Shown: one piece after another, positions 21,701-33,799 of the stretch
Numbering within the stretch: position 1 is the first letter of the stretch
How the letters are laid out: each line of letters opens with the position of its first letter
Origin: Psoroptes ovis
Lineage: Eukaryota > Arthropoda > Arachnida > Sarcoptiformes > Psoroptidae
Assembly (NCBI GenBank): GCA_002943765.1
Contig: PQWQ01000002.1
Coordinates: forward strand, 1,612,001 to 1,676,000
Reading direction: 5' to 3'
DNA length: 64,000 nucleotides
The notes under the pieces: generated by a model
What the model saw: only the letters and a program-made list of their open reading frames with translations
Databases searched by the model: none
What the model was told of the DNA's origin: nothing
Position numbers and translations under genes: made by a program

Positions 21701-24700
21701 TGATGTGAATCTTTTGAATCAATTGAATGATCGATTTTCTTGAAGTATTTGTCGTCAAAATTTTTTCCCTGCTCTTTAATCCATGTTTTGATTTTATCTT
21801 TACTAGAATTCGTTGTTGTTGCTGCCTCAGTAGCGATTGTAGCTGATCTTTGCTGAATGGCTACAATATCTTTGGCCACCGTTGCCACATTTGATGTAGT
21901 CGGCACAACATTTGTATTTGGATTCACTGTGTTTTGCGTCCATCTAGCCCAACGTGTTGGATTGAAACGCTGGAGAAAATCCTTTGAAGAAGATCCTAAC
22001 CGCGTCGTTGAAGATGAATTTTTTCCACCACTCTGAATGGTCGCAGCAGCACCTGTTCCGCCACTCAAATTTGCACCATTAATTGAATCATTGACTAAAA
22101 ACGGCAAATTATTCAAATAGGTAGTTGATAAACTGTTACATAAATTTATATCATTATCACTCGTAACGTTGACATTATTATTGCAATTATTATCATTTGC
22201 TGTCGACAATTGTTGATGTTCATAATTGTTATTTACTGTGTTACGAGATCCAGAAAATGGTATACTTTTACGAGTACGTTTACGGCGTGATATTTCTTCA
22301 TTTCGACAATTTTGTTCGATTGTTGCTGATTGTTGTGAAGATATTTTATCATTATTATAGTTAGATGATGCTGATGTTGATTTTGTTGATGTTGAATTGG
22401 AATTAGTACGATTGTTTGTGATGACAGTTGAAGATTGGGATTGTGAATAGTTAGCAGACATTAGATTATTGGAACTTTCAATAACTGCCGACAATGATTC
22501 ATTTGTGGTACGATTACTGAATAATAATTGAGCATTTTCCAATATGGCCATTGGTGAATTCGTGTATAAGATGCCGGCATTATTAATAGCATTGTTCGAT
22601 GATAATAATGGTGTTTTGTTATTATTAGTTAATAATATATCACGTGATAATAGTGGCAATGATGAAGATGTCGATGTTTTAACAATATTATCATTAATTG
22701 TATTATTGAATCTTGTTTCATCTGTATACAATTTTCGTAATTGATGTACGACACCTTCACGTTGAAAATAAATGGAAAATATTTCGGGCAATTTTTCCAT
22801 GAATATATTACACATTTGCACGGCACACACCACAATTCGCAAATCTTGTGATGCCAACATTGTTGCTATGGAACTTGATATTGATTGATTCTGCAATATT
22901 GATATTAATAATTCCTTAGGCGCATAATAAACGATGCGTAAAATAGCATTTAGACACTTATATCGAACCGAATAACCGGCTGAATTATTGTATACTTCAT
23001 ACAATAATTTAAATGCAAATTTTATGAAATTACCAGTCAATTTGTGTTCGTTATAAATGAATTCTGAACGCGGGTCAATCGCTTGCAAATTATTTCGTGC
23101 ATTCAATTCGGTATTTGGAAATGTATTCGTTTTACGTTGAATAGCATATGAATTGCCAGTGTCTTCACATATCTTTTGCATTGTATTGAAATCCACAATA
23201 AAGGTACGATTCAGGCTTGCTAATTCCAATTCATCTTCGCCTGATTGATGCGCTGATTCAATTATTTTATTATCAACAACATTAAATGTTTGCCAAAGGC
23301 CGCGATCATCTTTCCATTGCCATATGACCACTTCGGAAGACTGCGAATTTGATGATTTGAAGGAAAAATATGTATCAACAGAGAATATACCAGAAGTAGG
23401 TAAACTTGGCATCAATTCAGCAATCAATGATGTTAATTCACATATTTCTTGTGGACTACGTGATATCAAATTCATTTCATCACCATTATTGTTATTATTA
23501 TTGTCTTTTATGGTATTTTCGTTATCTCCACACAGTAACAAGCATTTGAGTGTTTCACATATATCTGATAATTTAAAATATGAACAATTAAGAATCACAA
23601 TATTACTAATGATATCTGATTAATTTCAACTTACTTAATTTCAATAATTCAACAGCTATCTGTGAACACGAAAGACACATTATGGACAACATTCGTATCA
23701 CATTCACAAATGGACCTGTACTCAAAATGGGCGGCTTTGTCATCAATACATTCTGTATATTTGTCAATAATTCATTTGAAGCAATTTCCGAAATAATAAC
23801 ACAATCATTTTGATAGCATTCAACTAAACGATAAAAGGCCAAACAAATACTTTCAATACATTTCTTATCTTCAATCGTAAGATGCGATCCGAGAATTGGC
23901 AATGAATCTTGAACATATTGAAAATCATCTGGTGACAAATTTTGAAAACAATTCGCCGTTATATTCAATGCCGAACGTTGAGCATCGATCGAGAAGAAAT
24001 CTAGATATGTTAGACATGCCGAGACACCACGTGCTTGTAATATTGATTTATTATGCCTACGACTAAGCATTTCGAGTGCCGATAATGATTGCTCAGCAAC
24101 ATCCATGCATTGTATGACTTGAAGTTTTTCAAGAAAAACTGGTATAGCATCCAACACAGCTATAGATGAACGGGGTAATGATTCCATCATGTATGTTAAG
24201 GCTCTACATGCATGATGCATTATTTCGAAATTATGCTCCATCGATAATAAATTAATTAAGGTGGGCACAACAGCTTTGATTGGGAAGCCCACCAATGTAT
24301 CTTCGTTGCCCATCAACAATATTTGACACATTTCTAATACGTAATGAAGTTTTTCCGTATCATTTGACGCAGAATTCAATCCATTCAATAATTGCTGAGC
24401 TTTCGTGTTGGATGAACTGCTAAATGAACGATAGAATAAATTTTGCATGCGAGGGATACCAAGCAAATGCTGCTGTATAGCACGTGATTCTAGAATCGTC
24501 TGTAAACGATTCATATCATTTTCTTCCGAATCATTATTGCTATCAAGTGATGATGTCATTGCATAAGTGTTCAATATGGCACTAGCACCAGATATATTCA
24601 AATGATGTGATGGTGTTGTGGTTGCTGTCGTCTCGGTTGTAGAGGTTATTGTTGTTGTTGTGGTTGCATTCGGATCATTGTTTGTTGTTGTTGAATTGTT

Positions 24701-25919
24701 TGCGGAGAAATTAGATCCATTTTGCTCCATAACAATTCGATTAATCAAATTATTGTTGTTATCGCTATTTGAAGCTGTCAACGATGATGATAATCTTTCT
24801 GAAATGATATTATCAGTTCTGCGCTTCTTTTTAGATACTTTCGATGCTGCTTCGGCCGCTACACGTTTATTGGTTGGATTTTTTGCTTTGATCTTTGACG
24901 TTGATGCAGCGGTTGACTGTTGTTGCTGTTGAGATTCGATTAAAATTTGCCCCGAACTATCATTCGGATCTCGAATTTTATTCTGCTTGGTATTACGAGT
25001 GATTGAATCTATGATAAAAAATATTTTATAATAAATCAATCTATTAAAGTTTGAAACTTTACCTTTACGGTTTATCGATGCTTTTCCTGCAATAGGATGT
25101 TCACTGTTTTGTTCTGAACAGTTATAATTACACAATTTATTTTTATTATTGCGATTTATGGTACAATCACGGTTATCAAGAGTTTTACTACGCTTATTTC
25201 TTTTTTTATTAGTCAATGAATTTGATGTTTTTGTTATTGTTGCTGATGATGCTGTAGAAGTTGCTGCTATGACGACAATATTATCACTATTACTCGTCAA
25301 TGTTGCTGCTGTTGTTGATGATGATAATGATGAAGTTGAAGGGAAACAAGTAGAAATGTCGTTGATGTTTCGAGATCGAGATCTTGTGTGAATGTGTATA
25401 TAGAAAAAATATAAAACAAAATGAAAAAGAGAAATTATAGAGTTAGAGAAAACGATTATTTTAAAAAAATATGATCAACAATTGAACATTGATAAATATT
25501 GGGAATTCAATTTGTTTATAACATTATCATTAAAACTTTAAAATTTCGATTATATTGTATTGTTCATTCATGATCTCTCATTCATCGCAAGAAATTAGAG
25601 GTTCGGAAAAGAAAAATTTTAAAAAAAATTCTGAAATTTTCATTAAAACAAACCTGGTTATAATTGGTGACGAACGAGACTTGTTTCTATTATTATTGAT
25701 TGATGAAACAATATTTGATGTTGCTGATTTTGTTGATAATGAAGAACTTTTAGATGATTTCAATGTTGATTTATTATTATCGTGATTTGATGTACGTTTT
25801 CTATTATCAATTGTTTTGCTCGAATTGTTGCTGTGATCTATGATGATGCTGCTGCTGTTATTGATGGTGCCTTGATCTTTTTTCGGCGTTTTATTTAAAC
25901 CCATATATTTATCTGCCAT
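18798..25919 (-). CDS. TRIP12: HECT E3 ubiquitin ligase TRIP12 (Ufd4 type)
   Basis: Six exons: 25919-25654, 25382-25063, 25008-23635, 23615-19750, 19682-19536 and 19472-18798, about 2,215 residues. TRIP12 is a nuclear HECT ligase of the ubiquitin-fusion degradation pathway and restrains chromatin ubiquitin signalling after DNA damage. Residues 1-330 are Ser/Asn-rich and disordered. Armadillo repeats follow (QQLLNGLNSASNDTEKL onward). A WWE domain starts near 748 (IWQWKDDRGLW). The HECT domain ends in LPSVMTCVNYLKLPDY with catalytic Cys at about 2182 and the family's final FHLS. Long Asn, Thr and Ser runs interrupt the middle. The 54 bases 25062-25009 are open in frame but read as an intron with GT-AG ends. 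Confidence 0.95.
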
Positions 25920-27386
25920 AGACGATAATAATAATATTATTATCTAGCTCGTTGTTTGATCATTACTTTCACATAAATTAAAAATGTAAAAAAATTCGAT
26001 GATTCAATCGAAATGATAATCAATATATGTTTTGAAAAATTGAAATTCTTAGGAATCAAAGGTCTATTTTTATACGAATAATTTTTTGATTACTTTATTG
26101 ATGGATGATGAAACAATATGAAATGATTTATGTGGCTGAAATTTTTCAAAAATTACTCGCTAATAATTCAATATTTGAGATTATTATCATTTACTAATCC
26201 TTGCATGAGAATTTGACTTCATCAATAATCTCTATGACGTATTTTAGGTATTCAATGACTTTTTGATTAACATACAAGAATCGAAGCAACAGAAATATGA
26301 ACACAGTATTCTAATATCTTTCAGAAACAAAATTGTCTCGACAATATTAAATGATAATAATCACTAAATTAATTGGAAATCTATTTAGAGATTATTATGA
26401 TTATATTTGGATTATTTGTGCACACACAAAAAAAATTCTTCAATCAATCGAAAAAATATAAAAAAGAAAATGTTAGCAATAAGTTTTTGTCGTTTTTTCA
26501 AAAATTACTAAGGCAAAGAATTGTTTTTTATTTTTGTTCGTTTTCACATTTAAATTGTTTAGGGTGTTTGTATATTTCACACAAATGTTCGACAAACTCT
26601 TCTCGAAATGTCTATGTGCATCTACGAAGAGATATTCAAACTTTTAATTCTTACAATTTCTATACAAAACATAATCAGTAGTAATTTAAAATGGTTAAAT
26701 GTAAGTATTTATATATGTGTTTGTATGAACATACTTACTAATGTGCTATGAACAACTATCAACCAGCATATGAATATGAGTAGTAACAATTATTTTTGAA
26801 AATAAAACGCAACACAACAAAAAAAAAACGAAATGGAAAATGTGAATTTTTGTTTACAAGGGCTTTTAATTCTTTTTGTATTCACAATCACTCTGCATTT
26901 AAAATTTACGAATGAAATGCTGTTTTTGGTTAATTTTTTAAATGAATTTTTGCTTGCAATTTACTTTGATTTTTTTTCTTTTCTTTCTTTCATTTATATT
27001 TCATTTATTTGGTTCTCTCTTATATTTTTGTTAATTTTGGCAGCAAACAGCACTTGGCCTAGTTATTTGCAATACCACGCATACACATTGTACAGCAAAC
27101 AATGAAGAAATAGAAATCGAATAGTGAAAAAAAGAGAGGAGTATTTGAAAAAAGGGACGTTCGAATTTTTTAGACTTTGTTCATAAAGGACGTCTGCAAA
27201 TTTTTTTTTTTTGAATTTTTCTCAAAAATTTTTTTATGCCATGGATTATCTTAAAAATGCTTAATCAAATAATTGAAATCTTATCTCAAATTTGGTATTT
27301 GAAAATCGATTGATTGATTTTTAAATAATTTTTCCATATAAATTGATGAAATGGAGTGAGAAATTAAAGCGCAATCGAAAGCAACG
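25920..27386. other. Gene-free divergent region between TRIP12 and the S28 protease
   Basis: 1.47 kb of AT-rich sequence. Two open stretches of about 100 and 90 codons (26373-26681, 26833-27105) have low-complexity Phe/Leu/Lys content and no recognisable domain, and were not accepted. It likely holds the promoters of both flanking genes. Confidence 0.5.
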
Positions 27387-29048
27387 ATGGGTAATTTCAT
27401 CAAATTCATTTTATTTGCATCGATTTTCGTGACATTTTCGACGATTGAATTAATTGATTCATTTCGAGTATTATATGGACGACCGATTGACAAACATGGA
27501 TTTTTAGGAGTCCCACATACATCGAAAAAACAATTGATAGATCCATATACTAAAGAATTATGGTTTGAACAAAAATTAGATCATTTTGATCCCACCAATC
27601 AATCTAAATGGAAACAAAGATATTTTGTTAATGATAAATATTTTAAAAAACATTCCAACAAAACAAATGATCCTCCAATATTCTTACAACTTGGCGGTGA
27701 AGGTGAAGCAAATCCAATTTGGTTACAAGAAGGTCAAGTTGCAACCAATTATGGCCCTTATTTCAATGCATTACTAATATTATTAGAACACCGATATTAT
27801 GGTAAATCGCGACCAACAAAGTTTGTATCGATAAAACCATTGAATTTTATCCATTTAATTTTAATCCGATTTTCATGTTTAATCTTAGGGACATGTCGAC
27901 GGAGAATTTGAAATATTTAACTAGTGAACAAGCATTGCAAGATACAGCAAATTTTATCGAATTTATCAATCGTAAATATAATTTAAATAGCAACAATAAA
28001 TGGATTGTGTTTGGTGGCTCATATTCGGGTTCTTTGGCTGCATGGTTTCGCATGAAATATCCACACTTAGTTGCAGGTGCGATATCGTCTAGTGCACCAG
28101 TGATGGCAGTCATAGATTTCTATGATTATTTGAAGGTGGTTGATGAATCTTTGGGCCCCGAGTGTGTGCAACAGATTCGTTCAGCCACTGATGAATTATC
28201 TAAATTGATGAAATCTAAACAAAATTGGCTGGAAATCGAAAAAACATTCAAACTTTGTACACCATTTGATGGTTCGAATCCGATGGATGTAGCTAATTTT
28301 TTCGCTAATCTTGCCGGCAATTTTGAAGGTGTTGTGCAATACAACAAAGATAATCGTGCATTTGAGGTATGTTTACGATTAACAATCAATGATTTCTTAC
28401 ACCGAATAATGAATCTATTAGGGTGTACCTGGAACCAACATAACGATCGATACTATTTGTTCTATTATGAATGATAATGGCGCCGGGTTGAGTTCAACAA
28501 ATAAATTGGCCAAAGTTAATGAGTTATTGCTTCGAACAACATTTCAAGAATGTTTAGAATTCAAATATGAAGATTTTATTCGAAAAATATCAGTTATTGA
28601 TTTTGATAAAACCGAAGTATCTGGTGAACGTCAATGGACATATCAAACATGTAGTGAATTTGGTTTTTTTCAAACATCAGATTGCAGTAGTAATTCAACA
28701 GGTCAACCTTTTGGGCAATATTTTCCGTTAGAATTTTTCATCCAACAATGTATCGATATTTATGGGCCAGAATTCAATCGAAAATTCATTGAGAATGCTA
28801 TTGATTTCACTAACAATTTCTATGGGGGCTTCAATCTGACCGTGACAAAAGTTATGTTTATAAATGGCCGCATTGATCCTTGGCATTCATTGGGCGTATT
28901 GAAAGATTTGAATCCATCATCTAAAGCATATCTGTTGTCCGAAACGGCACATTGTGCTGATATGTATCCTGATTCGACAATTGATCCACCATCATTGAAA
29001 CAAATAAGAAATGTTATCAAGAAAACAATTGGAAATTATCTTGAATAG
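27387..29048 (+). CDS. S28 serine carboxypeptidase, PRSS16-like
   Basis: Three exons: 27387-27820, 27889-28366 and 28422-29048, 512 residues. A hydrophobic signal peptide covers about residues 1-25, so the enzyme should be lysosomal or secreted. The S28 catalytic triad is complete: Ser189 in GGSYSGS, Asp456 in NGRIDPWHSLG and His481 in ETAHCADMYP. Family members cleave after proline or act as thymus-type serine proteases. The GGSYSGSLAAW motif and overall length resemble PRSS16 and nematode K12H4.7-type proteins more than PRCP, but I would not insist. Its stop codon is only 12 bp from the convergent ABCD4 stop. Confidence 0.93.
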
Positions 29049-29060
29049 GTTTGAATAAAA

Positions 29061-30987
29061 TCAAATTTTCAAATACTTTTTATAATAATTACTATTGGAA
29101 CCGTTTTTATCATTATAACCTATTGTGATGATTGTTATATTTAATAATTCACAATTTTTAAATATTATTTCACAAATTTTATTAGAATCATTCAATAAGG
29201 ACTGTTTGATCGTCTCCAATGATTCAAATATCAATAGTTTTGGTCGTATTATGAATGCAATTATGATGTTCAATAATTGAATTTGTATCGATGATAAATA
29301 TTTCAATAGTTTTAAATTTACGATATCGTTGTCGATAATTGAGCTTAGTATGGAAAATTCATCATTATCGTTGATATATGATTGGATTGCGGTCAGTTTA
29401 TGGGTATCCAATGCAAACTCCTGAAAAATAAAAGAAATGTCTATGTGATGTAATATCTCAATATATTCCAATCTAAAATATTTTATACAATCGAATGATA
29501 GATACCTCCAGAAAATATTCACCATAATTCAAATTATTCATGATAAACATTGTGTCATTCAAGCTATTGATATTCAAATACATTGATATTGATATACTTT
29601 TTGAGTGTTGATTGTCAATTGATAAATTCTTGAACAATTTGAATATTATCGTATGATCATACATCGATGAACAAATATTTATGAATAAATTTTCATTGCG
29701 ATATAATTTCAATCGTTGATTATTATCATTTGATAACAATATTTCCAAATATAATGCCTCATTATGCTCTTCATCAAATTTTGTATTGTCATCGATTTTA
29801 GTCCTATCATGAAATTGACTTTCGACTAAATCAAATGATTTATTCAATTCGGTCAAACGATAACCAATGCCATTGATTGTGGCAAAATTTGATGTCATGT
29901 CAATGATACGACTGAAACAATTGATCAAATATAAACATATAAATGTATTTGCTGATATTTGACGACTTAACTCTGCTTCATTCATTTCTTTGTATTCATC
30001 ATGAAACAGTGGTATCGATATAATTATGAATGATATGATTGATCCAGAATAATCGAAAATAGTCGTCAGACAATTCAAATAAAATTGCCTCAATGCTAAA
30101 TTTTCATGTATTGATAATAATTTACGCAAAGAATTAATCATGTCTTTCTTCAATTTATTGTCAGTATTTGTGAATATTATATGTTCATAATTTTGTCTAA
30201 TATTGAAATGTTTAGTGCGATAATCGCCTTCATATTTTTCTTTCAAATACGTCCATTTAACAATAGAATTCAGAAAAAATTTATTTACAAATGTAGATAA
30301 TAAAAATATTGCAATACAAATTAATACGCCCAATATGCCGACAGTCTGGAAAACTTTATGTGAATAATAAACAACAATAAATGGTAATATTATTGATTTC
30401 GATATGAAAATCGTCGATTCTTTACATAATTGATATAAATCTTGACATAAACGCTGATCGATATTATCTAAATGTGGTTGTTTTGGCGAAATTTTAAGTC
30501 TTGCTGATTGATCATTTTCAAAATTATCAATCACTCCAGCATTCAACAGATAATAATTATAATTTTTGAAATATTTTTCTATAAAAAAACGGCTTGAATG
30601 TTCGCGAAATTCTATTTCAATTATTTCAGATAAATATTGACGGAATGATTTAATCAATGACATGAATAGCACCAATGCAAAAGTAATCATTAATTGTAGA
30701 TAAAATTTCCATAAATTTTTCAACAATAATACATAGTAGAAACGTGCAGTTATTAATCCAATTTGATAAATTAGTATTTCTTGTATGAATGATGAAATTA
30801 CCAAAACTGATATATTAATTAATGTCCATTTACTTTTTTTCATTTTGAATTTGAAATTATTTGATTTTTCATCTTCATTATTATTATTTTCATTAGTCTT
30901 GAAAATACCTTCATTACTGGACGAAATCAATAATAGCTTCCAAATTTCAAAAAAATGTCGGATCAAATTTCCTTTGATTGTTTTCAT
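29061..30987 (-). CDS. ABCD4: ABCD4-type ABC transporter with decayed ATP-binding domain
   Basis: Two exons, 30987-29506 and 29420-29061, 613 residues (human ABCD4 606). ABCD4 works in lysosomal export of cobalamin. The membrane domain is well conserved, including the DNIDQRLCQDL motif near residue 170 and several hydrophobic spans. The nucleotide-binding domain aligns over its whole length but has lost its key residues. Where Walker A (GxxxxGKT/S) should be, the sequence reads ICSSMYDHTIIFKLF. The signature LSxGE is LSSIQ, and Walker B and its glutamate (LDEAT) are LIFES. The reading frame is open and splicing signals are normal, so this is not a plain pseudogene. It may be ATP-independent or work with a partner. 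Confidence 0.88.
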
Positions 30988-32974
30988 CCTTTAATTTCAC
31001 TTGATTAACTTTTTTCAAACTTCACAAAACACGAATGAGAATTTCAAGCATCGCAAATTTTATCGAATCGATTGATTAAATTTAAATCAATCCAAAATTT
31101 AAATCACCATCAATGAAAAAAAATTAAATGCGCAAAATCAAAACATAAACAAATGTCGCCCATAATCACACTAGTGGTTCAATTTTTAATGCACAGGTGT
31201 ATATAGTTATGAATAACATACACCACAAAAAATTATGGTCCTAGCATGTACACAAACAAATGCACACACAAACACACACACATACCCCTACATACACACA
31301 CATGTACCAGATGCACATAAAAAAACACAACCAGATGCCTCCCCCAGTGATGAGCATTTTTTTTCGTCAGTAGTGTTTTTAATTTAATTCATTTGTTTTG
31401 ATAAATCAACATTTGTTGATTTTATGATTAAATTTGATTCAATTTTGATTAAATTTTAAAGCAAATATTTGATGGAATCGATAAGCAAACAATTGAAATA
31501 AAAATAATAATAAAATAATCCATACAATCAAATCATAATCAAGTTAACAAAAATCATCAACGATTAAAGTGATGATTTAATTTGTTATTAATTGCAATAA
31601 CAAAGAACTGTCTAATTATTGTATAATAATCAGTATTGAAATAATGAATAAATATATCCCTTATTTTATTCAACAAAGTTTATAGATTTGTGTTTGATAT
31701 TGAAAATATCAGAAAAAAATCATGTTTAATACAATTCAATTTACATTTTAAGTGGTTCATGTTCATCAATTTCGGTCTGCATTATTTTTATGTTTGTTGA
31801 TCATATAATTATGAATATTAAAAAAAATGTTATTTGTTGAATATTAGTGCATATATTACGTTTATATATGTGTGAATCCATTGACGCCATCATATGTAAA
31901 TGTGTGTGTGTGTGTAATAACTGAATAATTGACTGATTCATCATCATATATTGTTATATCATCGAAATTAATCATTGTTTTTAATGTATGTGTGTGTGTG
32001 TTTTTAGAGTATTTTTTATGGTAAAATAAAAGGCGAAACGAAATAAAACTTCATTCATGCTTCGTTTAAAGCTTATAATGATATCATGTCTATATATATG
32101 AATTTAGTTTATGTATGTTCATTTCTGTTTTAATTTATTAACAAAAATCCATATCCTTCATAATTTTTTTTTTTTTTGTTTTTGAATTTTTAAATGATCA
32201 AATTCAAATTGTGTGTATGAAACTGCATTGAACGAATAACATTTTGAAAAAAAAGACACGCCAACAAAATTTTAATCAAAATAAAACGATTTGAACTTAA
32301 TGAAAAAATTCAAATCATATTTGAAAAAAAAATACAGCGGAACCCAATTATTTTATTATATCCTCCTCATTGTCAAGTTTCTGTGTTCAGATAGATTGAC
32401 ACATAGATATAATTATTAAGTGTTCATATAAATCAATAAATAAATGTGTGATTTTTATAAATTTTAAATTTTCTTCAAAAACAAATTTATCAAAATCTCC
32501 TCGGCAATTATGAGTTGATTTGAATGATGGTGATTATCAATGCATATGAAATGGTGATTTGGTTGGTATATTTATTCAAAATTTGATTATGAAAATTAAT
32601 GATTCAATATATGATTTTTGTTTTGTTTTGTTTTGAATAGTTTATTAAATCGTTCGACAGTTTAGAATTGAATACATGGAAAATCTAACTTAACTTATTG
32701 CACATACACAATAAAATATATTGCAATAATATCAATCATTGATCATCAAATAATCGAATTGTTTTCTGTTAGTTTTTGGATTGTAGTGACTCGAACGAAA
32801 TCAAAGACTTATTGTTAAAATTTGTTGAATTGGAATTTAATTTAATATTTATAATAATATAAAAATTACCTTAATATTTTCATTATCGATTATTTCATTT
32901 CTTCACGATAACATATTACATATCAAGTTTCCTTAATTGTTATAAATTAATCAAAAAGTTCACATCTGTCAAAT
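30988..32974. other. Gene-free divergent region between ABCD4 and Rap1
   Basis: About 2 kb. It contains a CA-rich microsatellite around 31249-31310, a TG run at 31901-31915 and a second TG run near 31988-32001, with A and T runs. No coding exon was recognised. A non-coding first exon of Rap1 could lie here. Confidence 0.5.
31901..31915. repeat. (TG)n microsatellite
   Basis: Seven and a half TG units in intergenic DNA upstream of Rap1. Confidence 0.9.
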
Positions 32975-33799
32975 ATGAGAGAATATAAAATTGTAGTATT
33001 GGGTTCTGGTGGTGTTGGCAAAAGTGCACTTGTGAGTATTATATCTAAAATTATAAAATTGATTTTTTAAAAATGTGTTTATTTCCATTTTTTTCAACAA
33101 CAGACTGTCCAGTTTGTGCAAGGTATGTATTTGAATAAATATTTATGAGACAATATTTATTTGAATTTTTCCATATATTCGCTAATAGGAATATTTGTTG
33201 AAAAATATGATCCAACCATCGAAGATAGTTATCGTAAACAAGTTGAAGTCGATGGACAACAATGTATGCTTGAAATTCTTGATACAGCTGGAACGGTAAT
33301 TTTATTGTTTGGATATTAAGCATTGATATTCATAAATTGATTCGATTCCCAAATAAAATCACAGGAACAATTTACAGCTATGCGTGATTTATACATGAAA
33401 AATGGTCAAGGATTTGTATTGGTATATTCGATCACTGCACAATCAACATTTAATGATTTGCAAGATTTACGTGAACAAATATTACGTGTTAAAGATATGG
33501 ATGATGTACCTATGATATTAGTTGGTAATAAATGCGATCTAGAAGACGAACGTGTTGTTGGTAAAGATCAAGGCGCTAATTTAGCACGTTCTTTCAATAA
33601 TTGTGCATTTCTCGAATCATCAGCTAAAGCTAAAATTAATGTGAATGAAGTATGTATATGAATGTTGATTTGAAAAGTATTTAACGGAACTTTTTCTCTG
33701 ATCTCATAGATATTCAATGATCTTGTAAGGCAAATTAATCGCAAAAATCCTGAGAAAAAGCAAAAGCCTCCACGTAAAAATAAATGTAATATTTTGTAA
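32975..33799 (+). CDS. Rap1: Ras-family small GTPase Rap1
   Basis: Five exons: 32975-33031, 33104-33122 (a 19-base microexon), 33189-33295, 33365-33649 and 33710-33799, 185 residues (usual 184). Rap1 controls integrin and cadherin adhesion at membranes. The P-loop GSGGVGKS is at 10-17, the effector loop YDPTIEDSY at 32-40, and the switch II motif DTAGTEQF has the Thr61 that separates Rap from Ras. NKCD and ESSAK guanine-binding motifs follow. The C-terminus is basic and ends CNIL, a CAAX box ending in Leu, which predicts geranylgeranylation. Confidence 0.97.

Noticed and set aside
26373..27105. Two open stretches between TRIP12 and the S28 protease
   Set aside because: Low-complexity Phe/Leu/Lys content typical of AT-rich non-coding DNA; no homology and no sensible splice context.
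29061..30987. ABCD4 as a simple pseudogene
   Set aside because: Full length, open frame, good splice sites and no stop codons; the losses are confined to ATP-binding motifs.
31249..31310. CA-rich tract as a CRISPR-like or satellite array
   Set aside because: An irregular dinucleotide microsatellite with no spacer pattern.
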